NCBI RefSeq assembly: GCF_042477335.2
Contig: NC_091262.1
Span: 40,893,001 to 40,957,000 of the forward strand
Direction of reading: 5' to 3'
Source of the DNA: Ovis canadensis
Taxonomy: Eukaryota > Chordata > Mammalia > Artiodactyla > Bovidae
Length of the DNA stretch: 64,000 bases
Shown here: piece by piece, positions 33,766-44,565 of the stretch
Layout: each line of letters begins with the position of its first letter
Numbering within the stretch: position 1 is the first letter of the stretch
The notes under the pieces: model-generated
Databases searched by the model: none
What the model was told of the DNA's origin: nothing
The model's input: only the letters and a program-made list of their open reading frames with translations
Made by a program: the position numbers and the translations under genes

Positions 33766-34445
33766 ATACTAGTTATTACTTGCAAACCTAAAATATTCTT
33801 AAAAGCTTGGTACCCTCATCTTTGCAGTTTCCATTGTTTCCTTTGTTTCAGATTTTCTAGGTAGAAGCAAGCCATCATTTCAAACTACTTTCATCTAATT
33901 CTGTTATGTTATACTATGAATGAAGGGTCACACTTAAAAATAAAAGAAAGTCCCTGCCAACGATTAGTGATTGAAGGAGCACATGAGCTGCAGGAACTTT
34001 TTCTCCTAACAGTTTCATTTTTCTACATGAAGAAAACAGAAAACATAGGCCCCTGATTTCTTGCTTCTCTGTTCAAAGTAAACTAGAATGAAATTGATTT
34101 TCATATCAATAGGTAACATTTTTGAGGGTTGAAATTTCATACCAGGGAAAAAGGACCTGGAGAAGAGGGAATGCTCCCATGCTGTTAGAGGGAAAGCCTA
34201 TCCTAAAAATAAAGCTAAAATTCAAATAGGATTTAATTATGATAGTATGTGATTACATAGAGTATAAACCAAGGGTCTACATATAGCAGGCAATATGTGA
34301 AGACAAATTTGATATCTCAGATGTGAGAGTAAAGGTTACCTGTCAGATATGCAGCTGGTATGCACATATTCTTTTAGAATATTGCATGTATCTTTTCAAA
34401 TTATAGCTTTGTCAGGATGTAGGGCTAGGAGTGGGATTGCTGGAT
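33766..34445 (-). repeat. Right arm of the inverted duplication (partner 10,130-10,757)
   Basis: The reverse complement matches 10,130-10,757, including the L1-derived end (GTGGGATTGCTGGATCATATGG is the complement of the L1 word near 10,110). Truncated at 34,441 by a BovB fragment, much as the left arm meets BovB at 10,758. Confidence 0.78.
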
Positions 34446-35020
34446 CATATGGTGACTGCAGCCATGAAATTAAAAGACGCTTGCTTCTTGGAAGAAAATC
34501 TATGACCAACCTAGACAGCATGTTAAAAAGCAGAGACATTACTTTGCCGACAAAGGTCCATCTAGTCAAAGCCATGTTTTTTCCAGTAGTCATGTATGGA
34601 TGTGAGAGTTGGACTATAAAGAAAGCTGAGTGCTGAAGAATTCATGTTTTTCAGCTGTGGTGTTGGAGAAGACTCTTGATAGTCCCTTGGACTGTAAGGA
34701 GATCAAACCAGTCAATCCTAAAGGAAATCAGTCCTGAATATTCATTGGAAGGACTGAAGCTGAAACTCTAATACTTTGGCCACCTGATGTGAAGAACTGA
34801 CTTGTTAGAAAAGACCCTGATGCTGGGAAAGATTGAGGGCAGGAGGAGAAGGGGATGACACAGGATGAGATGGTTGGATGGCATCACCGACCAAGTGGAC
34901 ATGAGTTTGAGTAAACTCTAGGAGCTGGTGATGGACAGGGAGGCCTGGTGTGCTGCAGTTCATGGGGTCACAAAGAGTCAGAAACAACTGAGCAACTGAA
35001 CTGAATAGAACTGATCCTGC
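34441..35020 (+). mobile_element. BovB 3' fragment, plus strand
   Basis: Begins within the RT C-terminal coding region (GACTGCAGCCATGAAATTAA) and runs to the BovB 3' end (AACAACTGAGCAACTGAACT). Frame broken near 34,637. Confidence 0.9.
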
Positions 35021-35377
35021 AATTAGATTCACTGGCCACGCTTGACTGAAAAATTCTTTGTAAAAAAATTAAGAGGAAAACTGCTTTATATGATTTTTTT
35101 TTAATTCTCATTAAAATTAGTTTCCTAATGGAATCTTCTATTTTGAAAAATCTCCCACTTTTATTTTGCTATTTTGCTGAGTAATATTCTATAAATATTT
35201 CATATATGGCAATACAGATATGTATGTCATATGAAAATATTGGTATATCTTTTATGGCAACATATATCTTATATATATATCTTATATATATCTTATATCT
35301 CATATATCTTATATATGAAAATAGAGGTATATATTTTATATCATAAAATTTACAACTTTCATAAATTAAAAGATTTT
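35020..35377 (+). repeat. AT-rich duplicated segment and TATATCTTATAT repeats
   Basis: 35,030-35,180 is the third copy of the segment at 12,640-12,835 (TTTATATGATTTTTTTTAAT; CCCACTTTTATTTTGCTATT). 35,190-35,375 is AT-rich with ATATATCTTATATAT runs and one TTTCATATATGGC related to the palindromic minisatellite. Confidence 0.65.
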
Positions 35378-35597
35378 CAAACAATTAAAGCCTTTCATTG
35401 TGTGGCTCACAACAAACTGTGGAAAATTCTTAAAGAGATGGTAATACTAGACCACCTTACCTGCCTCCTGAGAAACCTTGGATACAAGTCAAGAAGCAAC
35501 AGTTAGAATGGGACGTGGAACAATGGACTGGTTCCGATTTAGAAAGGAGTATGTCAAGGCTATATATTGTTACCCTGCTTATTTAACTTATATGTAG
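35378..35597 (+). mobile_element. Host BovB, left part (continues at 38,103)
   Basis: Plus-strand RT coding DNA (AAACTGTGGAAAATTCTTAAAG, GCCTCCTGAGAAACC) ending at CTTATTTAACTTATATG. The text resumes at 38,103 with TGCAGAGTACATC, exactly the next BovB residues, showing that a later BovB split it. Confidence 0.88.
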
Positions 35598-38098
35598 TGT
35601 TGTTGTTCAGTTGCCCAGTCATGTCTGACTCTTCGCAACCCCGTGGACTGCAGCTCACCAGGCCTCCCTGTCCCTCACCATCTCCCAGAGTTTGCCCGAG
35701 TTCATGTTCATCACATCAGTGATGCCATCCAACCGTCTCATCCTCTGACGCCCTCTTCTCTTTCTACCCTCAATCTTTCCCAGCACTTTTCCATTGAGTC
35801 ATCTGTTTGTATCAGATAATCAAAATTCTGGAGCTTCAGCTTTAGCATCAGTCCTTCCAGTGAATATTCAGGGTTGATCTCCTTTAAAATTGGCTGGTTT
35901 GATCTCCTTGCTGTCCAAGGGACTTTCAAGAGTCTTCTTAAACACCACAGTTTGAAGGCATCAATTCTTTGGTGTTTTGCCTTCTTTACAGTCCAGCTGT
36001 TATAACCATACATGACCACTGTGAAGACCATAGCCTTGACTATATGGACCTTTGTCGGCAGAGTTAATGTCTCTGCTTTTCAACACACTGTCTAGGTTAG
36101 TCATCACTTTCCTGCCAAAATAATCGTCTTCTGATTTCATGGCTGCAGTCACTGACTGCGGTGATTTTGGAGCCCAAGAAGGGGAAATCTGACACTACTT
36201 CCACATTTTCCCTTCTGTTTGCCATGCAGTAATGAGGCCAGAAGCCATGATCTTAGCTTTTTAAATATTTAGTCTTAAGCTGGCTCATTCACTCTCATCC
36301 TTCACTCTCAGCAAGAAGCTCTCTAGTTCCTCTTCACATTCTGCCGTTAGAATGGTATCATCCACATATCTGAGGCTGTTGATCTTTCTCCCGCCTATCT
36401 TGATTCCGGCTTGTAACTCATCCAGCCTGGCCTTTCTCATGATGTACTCAGAGTATAGCTTAAACAAATGGGGTGACAACAGATAGCCCTGTCGTATTCC
36501 TTTCTTGATCTTGAACCAATCAGTTGTTCCATACAGGGTTCTAACTGTTGCCTCTTGACCTACACACAGGTTTCTCAGGAGATAGATAAGATGGCCTGGC
36601 ATTCCCATCTCTTTAAGAACTTTCCACAGTTTGTCATGATCCACATGGTCAAAGGCTTTAGCATTGTCAATGAAACAGAGATAGATGTTTTCCTGAAATT
36701 CCTTCGCTTTCTCTATAATCCAGCAAATGTCGGCAATTTGATCTCTAGTTTCTCTTCCATTTCTAAACCCAGCTTGGGCATCTGGAAGTTCTTGATTCAC
36801 ATAATACTGAAGCCTAGCATGCAAAATTTTAAGCATGACCTTACTAGCATGGGAGATGAGTGCAACTGTCAGAAGGTCAGCGCATTCTTTGATACTACCC
36901 TTCTTGGGACCTGGGATGAGGATTGACCTTTTCCAGTCCTGTGGCCGCTGCTGGGTTTCCAGAGTTGCTGACACAATGAATGCAAAATCTTGATGGCGTC
37001 ATCCTTTAGGGATTTGAATGATTCTGCTGGAATTTCATTGCATCCACTAGCTTTCTTAACAGCAGTGCTTCCTAAGGCCCACTTGACTTCACACTCCCAA
37101 ATGTCTGGCTCTGGGTGACTGACCACACCATCGTAGTAATGTGGTTCATGAAGATCTTTTTTATACAGTTCTTGCATGTATTCTTTTCATCTCTTCTTGA
37201 TCTCTTCATTGTCTACTAGGTCTCTACCATTTTTATCCTTTATTATGCCATCTTTGGGTAGAATGCTCCCTTGATGTTTCCAATTTTCCTGAAGAGATCT
37301 CTAGTCCCCCCCCCCACCCCCGCCTCCTTCTGTTGTTTTCTTCTAGCTTTATGCACTGTTCATTGAAGAAGGCCTTCTTGTCTCTTCTAGCTGTTCTTTG
37401 GAACTCTGCGTTTAGTTGGATGTACCTTTCCCTCTCTCTCTTGCTTTTCGATTCTCTTCATTCTTCCACTATTTGTAAAGCCTCATCAGATAACCACTTT
37501 GCTTTCTTGCTTTTCTTTTTCTTTGGGACAGTTTTGTTTGTCACCTCCTGTACAATATTATAGACCTCTGCCCATAGTTTTTCAGGAACAATCATAACTA
37601 GATCTAGTCCCTTGAATATATTCATTACTTCTACTGTGAATCCATATGGCATTTGATTTAAGTCATACCTGGCTGGCCTAGTGTTTTTCCAGGTTTTCTT
37701 TAGTTTAAGCCTGAATTTTTCTGTGAAAATCTGATGATATGAGCCACAGTCAGCTCCATGTCTTGTTTTTGCTGACTGCATATAGTTCCTCCATCTTCAG
37801 CTACAAAGAATGTGATCAATTTGATTTCAGTAATGACCATTTGGTGAGGTCCATGTGTAAAGTCATCCCTTGTGTTGTTTGAAAAGGGTCAATAACATGA
37901 AGAATCCCCTTCATGGATCACTGCCTTGTTGTGGCAAAGGGGCTTGCATAACTCAATGAAGCTATGAGCCATGCCATGCAGGGCCACCCAAGATGGACAG
38001 GCTATAGCAGAGAGTTCTGACAAAACGTGATCCACTAGAGGAGGGAGTGGCAAACCACCCCAGTACACTTGCTTTAAGAACCTCATGAACTGTATAAA
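35598..38098 (-). mobile_element. Nested BovB with 5' inversion
   Basis: 35,598-37,885 is BovB on the minus strand: 3' end at left, RT core in 36,285-36,974 (FIDNAKAFDHVDHDKLW, NSLRYVDDTILTAE, so YVDD not YADD), and the endonuclease C-terminal region to about 37,885. From 37,886 to 38,098 the BovB 5' region appears in plus orientation (CTCAATGAAGCTATGAGCC). That 5' inversion is typical of twin priming. It is more diverged than the 27-30 kb copy, with several stops. Confidence 0.85.
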
Positions 38099-38102
38099 GG
38101 CC

Positions 38103-38990
38103 ATATGCAGAGTACATCTTGCTAAATGCCTGGCTGGATGAATCACAAGCTGGAATCAAGACAGCTGGGAGAAATATTAACAACCTCAGATATGCAGATG
38201 ATACCACCCTAATGGCAGAAAACTAAGAAGAACTAGTGATGGTGGAAGAGGAGAGTGAAAAAACTGGCTTCAAACTCAACTTAAAATCATGGCATCCAGT
38301 CCTATCACATCATGGCAAATAGAGGGGGAAAAAATGCAAACAGTGGCAGATTTTCTTTTCTTGGGCTCCAAAATCACTGCACTTCAAATTTCATGGTGAC
38401 TGCAGCATGCAATTAAAAGACATTCGCTCTTCTGAAGAAAAGCTATGACAAACCTAGACAGCATATTAAAAAGCAGAGACATCACTTTGCTGAAAAAGGT
38501 CTGTATAATCAAAGCTATGGTTTTTCCAGTATGGATTTGGTTTTTCCAGTATGGTTTTTCTCACGTATGGATATGAGAGTTGGACCATAAGGAAGGCTGA
38601 GAACTGCAGAACTGATGCTTTTCAACTCTGGTGCTAGAGAAGACTCTTGAGAGTTCCTTGGACAGCATGGAGATCAAACCAGTCAATTCTAAAGGAAATC
38701 AACCCTGAGTATTCATTGGAAGGACTGATGCTGAAGTTGAAGCTCCATTACTTCAGCCACCTGATGTGAAGAACTGACTCATTTGTAAAGACCCAGATGC
38801 TGGGAAAGATTGAGGGCAGGAGGAAAAGGGGGTGACAGAGGATGAGATGGTTGGATGGCATCACTGACTCAATGGACATGAGTTTGAGCCAACTCCAGGA
38901 GAGAGTGAAGGACAGAAAATACTGGCGTGCTGCAGTCCATGGGGTCACAAGGAGGTGGAGACAACTTAGCAACTGAACAATAGCAACAAA
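38103..38990 (+). mobile_element. Host BovB, right part
   Basis: Continues the plus-strand BovB from 35,597 (CTCAGATATGCAGATGATAC, the YADD codons) to its 3' end at about 38,990. It has a local duplication of GTTTTTCCAGTATGG near 38,520-38,560. Many stops. Confidence 0.9.
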
Positions 38991-39525
38991 GAATTAAAAA
39001 GTTTCATAAAATGAAAAACTGTCATAAAATGAAGAAGTTTCTGAAAATTTAAAACTTCATGAAATTAAAAACTACTTCATCAAATTAAAAACTTCCTCAT
39101 AATATTAAAATTATAAAATTATTTATAAAATAAAAATTTCTACTCCATGAGACACCTTATTCAGAAAACCAAAAGATGAACCACAGACTGGAAGAAATCA
39201 TTTCCAAAACACATATCAAATAAAGGATCTGTACTCAAATTAGACCAAACAGCCCCATATACATTTGGTAAAGACTGAAAAACACACCTAGTCAAAGAAT
39301 ATAAACAGATATGTACATAGATAACTTTATCAAGATATAATTTTTATATCTCTGTATAGATTTTAACATCTCTGGGTAGATACATATTTATATTTCTCAG
39401 TAGATAAATATATATAAATGTAGATATTCCATAAAATTAAAACTTCCATAAAAACAACTTTCATAAATTGAATAACTTTCATAAAATTAGTAACTTTCAT
39501 ACAATTAATAACATTCATATTACTC
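38990..39525. repeat. AT-rich low-complexity DNA with an L1 scrap
   Basis: Repeated words TTCATAAAATGAAA, AAAATTAAAAACTTC and TTTCATAAAATTA, around a piece of plus L1 ORF2 sequence (39,140-39,290: ATTTCCAAAACACATATCAAA). The same order recurs at 40,430-40,700. Confidence 0.6.
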
Positions 39526-40420
39526 AGTTCAGTTCAGTCACTCAGTCATGTCCGACTCTTCATGACCCCATCAGAAACCAGTCATTCCCTGTTCATCACC
39601 AACTCCCGGAGTTTACTCAAACTCATGTCCATTGAGTCAGTGATGCCATCCAACCATCTCATCCTCTGTCACCCCCTTCTCCTCCCACCTTCAATCTTTC
39701 CTACCATCAGGGTCTTTTCAAATGAGTGAGTTCTTTGCATCAGGTGGCCAAAGTATTGGAGCTTCAACTTCAGCATCAGTCCTTCCAATGAATATTCAGG
39801 ACTGATTTCCTTTAGGATGGACTGACTGGCTCTCCTTGAAGTCCAAAGGACTCTCAAGAGTCTTCTCTAGCCTCACAGTTCAAAAGCTTCAGTTCTTCAG
39901 TGCTCAGCTTTCTTTATAGTCCAACTCTCATATCCACAGGGCTTCCCTTGTAGCTCAGTCAGTAAAGAATTTGTCTGCAGTGCAGGAGACCCGGGTTCCA
40001 TCCCTGGGTTGGGAAGATCCCCTGGAGAAGGAAATGGCAACCCACTCCAGTATCCTTGCCTGGAAAATCTCATGGACAGAGGAACCTGGTGGATTGCAGT
40101 CCATGGGGTCGCAAAGAGTCGGGCACGACTAAACGACTAACACACACACTCATATCCATACCTGACTACTGAAAAAATCGTAGCTTTGACTAGACAGATC
40201 TTTGTTGGCAAAGTAATATCTCTGCTTTTTAACATGGTGTCTAGGTTGACCATAGCTTTACTTCCAAGGAGCAAGCGTCTTTTAATTTCATGAGTGCAGT
40301 CACCATCTGCAGTGATTTTGGAGCCCACCGCCCCAACCCTGGCAAATAGAGTCTCTCACTGTTTTCCTATGTATTTGCTATGAAGTGATGGGACTGGACG
40401 CCATGATCTTAGTTTTCATA
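39525..40420 (-). mobile_element. BovB 3' part, minus strand, split by a SINE
   Basis: 39,525-39,935 holds the BovB 3' end and C-terminal region. The text resumes at 40,148-40,420 after the Bov-A SINE. The minus frame 40,137-40,328 gives GSKITADGDCTHEIKRRLLL. It stops at about 40,420, beside AT-rich words like those before 39,525. Confidence 0.9.
39936..40147 (+). mobile_element. Bov-A2 SINE inside BovB, with target duplication
   Basis: Full SINE (GGGCTTCCCTTGTAGCTCAG ... AGTCGGGCACGACTAAACGA) with a CA-rich tail, flanked by direct repeats CTCATATCCA just upstream of 39,936 and near 40,149. It therefore inserted into the BovB. Confidence 0.92.
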
Positions 40421-40429
40421 TTACTCACT

Positions 40430-41626
40430 TCCATACAATTACTCACTCTCATATGACTAAAAACTTTCCCAGAAAATTAAAAACTTCCTCAGAAAAATAA
40501 AACTTAAAAAATTACTTATAAAATTAAAAACTTTTACTCTATGAAACATCTTATTCAGAAAATTAAATAATGAACCACAAATTGAGAGACACTATTTCCA
40601 AAACACATATCAGATAAAGCCTCCGTACTCAAATCATACCAAATAGCTCCATTAGAATTTGGTAAGGATTGAAACACAAAGCTGGGGGGGAAAGGTAAAT
40701 AGATAGATAATAAATAAGAAAGGAAAAAGGACTAGGGCGGGGTAGAGACAGCCCCTTAAGACAGGTAACCCTGGGGCCTGACATTCCCACACCTGGTCAA
40801 TGTCCTGAGAAAACCACCATTCAAACAGGCATGTGCACCCCCGCCTTCATTGCACCACTACTTACTATTAATAGATTAAATCTTAAAAGAAACATGGTAT
40901 ATATATTCAGTGGGACATTACTCAGACATGAAAACTGCCATTGAAATTGTGAAATTATGCCACTAGTCACCACAAAGTTGAACCCTAGAGGATCAAACAC
41001 TACGTGGAGTCAGCAACAGAGGAAGAAAATAGCAGATGATGTCCCTTCTAGGCAAAGTTAAACAAAGAGATACACTAGAAGTAATTTACAACACCAAAGG
41101 CGACTCAGAGCTTCAAACACAAAAAAAGAATCCAGGAGAAAACAAAAAAAAAAGGAAAGGGCTAGGGATAAATTAGGAGGTCGGTACTAATGTATGCACA
41201 GAAATCTGTATCTGTGACAGATAATCCACTAGGATTGTCTCCTTCCTTCCACCTATGCACTGAAATCTGTATCTCTAATTTAGCCACAGAAATCTGTACC
41301 TGTACTAGCTAATCCACAAGGATTATCTCCTCCCTGCCTTCCTTCCTTTTTGCCTTTCTTCCATTTACGTACACAACTACTTATCTCTCACATATAAATA
41401 AATACCTGTCAGTGTAATAGATAATCCACAAGGAATATCTCCTTCCTTCATTCCTGGCACATACAAAAAAAATTTGTGTCTCTAATAGTTACTCCACAGG
41501 AACCTGATGTTCACCATAGAGGACTCTACCTTGTTCAATAACCTCTATGGCAAATGAATCAATAAACAGTACAAATAAGCAGTATGATTATGTCATAACT
41601 GAATCAGTCCGTTGTACAAGTTGCAA
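40430..41626 (+). repeat. Composite repeat, partial first unit of the right array
   Basis: Plus orientation: AT-rich and L1 ORF2 words (40,540-40,680), L1 3' section (40,760-41,160, GACATTCCCACACCTGGTC; GTGGGACATTACTCAG), then the minisatellite (41,190-41,500) with GATAATCCACAAGGA-type hairpin words. It ends in the unit-end sequence, cut at 41,626 by an LTR. Confidence 0.7.
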
Positions 41627-42248
41627 TGAAAGGAGAAAAAGAGGAATAGGTTTTTCTCTTTCCTCAGAACAAAGAAGATAAAGAGAACAGTGAGCAGACC
41701 TGCCTGAACATTCCTAGTCTTTTTTTACTTTAACTGCCCCTAACTCTGCAGGTCTGTAACTGCTCCTAATGAGGGAGTCACTTCCTAGGCAGGTTGATAA
41801 GAAGTCTAGGGGTTCTCAAGGAGAGAGGGGTCTGGAATTCTCAAGGAGGAAGAAAGGACAAACTTTTTTCCCCTCTACATTCCTTAGGATTATATAACAA
41901 TAATATATCCTGCCTGAGGACAGTCTCTGGATTAAACCTTCTGGCTAATCCTGTTATCTTAAAATGTAAATTATAGGAGTAGGTCTGGTGAGGTCTTTAC
42001 AACCTCCAGACACTCTTGATTCTGTGGAGAGTATATAACTCCATTGCTAACACTAGCAAGCAGGTACTCTTTCTACCCCTTTCTGATATCTATGTCAGAA
42101 GCTTTCTCTATCTCCTTTATACTTTAATAAAACTTTATTACACAAAAGCTCTGAGCAATCAAGCCTCATCTCTGGCCCTGGATTGAATTCTTCTCCTCCA
42201 GAGGCCAAGAATCCTGGCATCTTTGTGTGGTTCAGCAACAACCTTTCA
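41627..42248 (+). mobile_element. ERV LTR-like element (class unassigned)
   Basis: Bounded by TGAAAGG at 41,627 and CCTTTCA ending at 42,248, a 7-bp terminal inverted repeat. It contains GTATATAAC near 42,028 as a TATA-like box and TTTAATAAAA near 42,124 as a poly(A) signal, then a U5-like tail. No clear target duplication is visible. The word TAACTCTGCAGGTCTGTAACT occurs inside (near 41,744) and again just outside (near 42,250), suggesting a second, truncated LTR or rearrangement. The ORF 41,794-41,976 is not significant. Confidence 0.65.
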
Positions 42249-42276
42249 CTAACTCTGCAGGTCTGTAACTAAGTTT

Positions 42277-43676
42277 GCTTTCAGTTCAGTTCAGTCAGTT
42301 GTGTCCAACTCTTTGCGACCCCATGAATCGCAGCATGCCAGGCCTCCCTGTCCATCACCAACTGCTGGAGTTTACCCAAACTCATGTCCATTGAGTCGGT
42401 GATGCCATCCAACCATCTCATCCTCTGTTGTCCCCTTCTCCTCCTGCCCCCAATCCTTCCCACGATCAGGGTCTTTTCCAATGAGTCAACTCTTCGCATC
42501 AGGTGGCCAAAATATTGGAGTTTCAGCTTCAACATCAGTCCTTCCAGTGAACACTCAGGACTGATCTCCTTTAGGATGGACTGGTTGGATCTCCTTGCAG
42601 TCCAACGGACTCTCAAGAGTCTTCTCCAACATTACAGTTCAAAAGCATCAATTCTTTGGTGCTCAGCTTTCTTCACAGTCCAACTCTCACATCCATACAT
42701 GACTACTGGAAAAACCATAGCCTTGACTAGACGGACCTTAGTTGGCAAAGTAATGTCTCTGCTTTTTAATATGCTGTCTAGGTTGGTCATAACTTTCCTC
42801 CCAAGGAGGAAGCGTCTTTTAATTTCATGGCTGCAGTCACCATCTGCAGTGATTTTGGAGCCCAAAAAAGTAAAGTCAGCCACTGTTTCCACTGTTTCCC
42901 CATCTATTTCCCATAAAGTGATGAGACCAGATGTTATGATCTTAGTTTTCTGAATGTTGAGCTTTAAGCCAACTATTTCACTCTTTTTCACTTTCATCAA
43001 GAGGCTTTTCATTCCTCTTCACTTTCTGCCGTACGGGTGGTGTCATCTGCATATCTGAGGTTATTGATATTTCTCCCGGCAATCTTGATTCCAGCTTGTG
43101 CTTCTTCCAGCCCAGCATTTCTCATGATGTACTCTGCATATAAGTTAAATAAGCAGGGTGACAATATACAGCCTTGATGTATTCCTTTTCCTATTTGGAA
43201 CCAGTCTGTTGTTCCATGTCCAGTTCTAACTGTTGCTTCCTGACTTGCATACAGGTTTCTCAAGAGGCTGGTCAGGTGGTCTGGTATTCCCATCTCTTTC
43301 AGAATTTTCCACAGTTTATTGTGATCCACACAGTCAAAGGCTTTGGCATAGTCAATAAAGCAGAAATAGATGTTTTTCTGGAACTCTCTTCCTTTTTCGA
43401 TGATCCAGCGGATGTTGCCAATTTGATCTCTGGTTCTTCTGCCTTTTCTAAAACCAGCTTGAACGTCTGGAAGTTCACGGTTCACATATTGCTGAAGCCT
43501 GGCTTGGAGAATTTTGAGCATTACTTTACTAGCGTGTGAGCTGAATGCAATTGTGCGATAGTTTGAGCATTCCTTGGCATTGTCTTTCTTTGGGATTGTA
43601 ATGAAAACTGACCTTTTCCAGGCCTGTGGCCACTGCTGAGTTTTCCAAATTTGCGGGCATATTGAGTGCAGCACGT
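42277..43676 (-). mobile_element. BovB 5'-truncated copy, minus strand
   Basis: From the 3' end at 42,280 to within the RT domain at 43,676. Minus frames 42,281-42,616, 42,632-43,012 and 43,009-43,674 (221 codons: FIDYAKAFDCVDHNKLWKIL, NNLRYADDTTRTAESEEE). Only a frame break near 43,010 and a stop near 42,630 separate them, so it is one of the better preserved copies, but it lacks the endonuclease. Confidence 0.92.
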
Positions 43677-44565
43677 TCCTCCTCCCTAACTCTGCAAGAG
43701 CTACAATTCACATTTTTTCTTTTGACTCTATGTTAAATACATCTCCTATCTGCTTACAACACCCTTCCCCTTGTAGTTATACATCGGGAAGTAGGCCACA
43801 GAGCCACTGAACTGCCAGACAGAATTACTGAGTTACTGACGCTAGCCTGTGACTGTCTTTGAAACTGTTAAATGAAAACTTCTCCTGCCATATTCATAAA
43901 CAAGAAACATCACCACCATCAGTGATTTCTGGCTTCCAAATGTGAATGAATGATCCCCAAACTGTGATCCAGGGGGTGTTGCCATCCCCCTCCCATGGTG
44001 ACTGCTGAGGGGCTGGGGGTGCAGGAAGCAAGGTGAGCATGGAGACAGGACTCACCCTGATGGCTGAGGTCGCAGGAAAGGAGTGGAGGCAGTGACCCCG
44101 AGGCTGCATCTCCCCACACACAGAATGCTGGATTCCTTAACCTGATACCTGATCTTTGATGTGCAGACTGCATGCTCTCTTTGTTGCAAACGTGTATATA
44201 GCCTGACTTACCCTCTGCCTTCTTGGAGCAGTTTTCTCAGAGCTACTGAAATGCTGTCTCCAGATGGGGTCCTAAACATTCACACCAAATAAAATAACTC
44301 TCTACTTTCAGGTTGTGACTATATTTTTTAGTTGACAAAACAATGCACGAGGAAGAAATCGAGATCCTGTCACCTTTGTCCCTCATCTTATATAAGCCCC
44401 TAGACTCCTCATGGAGCAGGGGCACAGTTCTTGAGGCATGAGACTACTGTCTTCCGCTCTCTGCCAGCTGAGAATTAAAGCCACCTTTCTATTTCCCCCA
44501 AACTCTGTCTCCATATTTTTTATTCAGCTTCAGTGGACAGAGAGGCCAAGCTTTTGGCCAGCAAC
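43677..44565 (+). mobile_element. LTR-like remnants (two promoter/poly(A) ends)
   Basis: Two stretches each show a TATA-like box followed by a poly(A) signal and U5-like tail: GTGTATATAGCC near 44,191 with AATAAA at 44,288-44,293, and CTTATATAAGCCCC near 44,389 with ATTAAA at 44,474-44,479. The second ends near GGCCAGCAACA (44,568). This suggests two old LTRs, one probably nested in the other. Upstream, 43,690-44,000 is unassigned. No retroviral coding sequence is seen. Confidence 0.5.
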
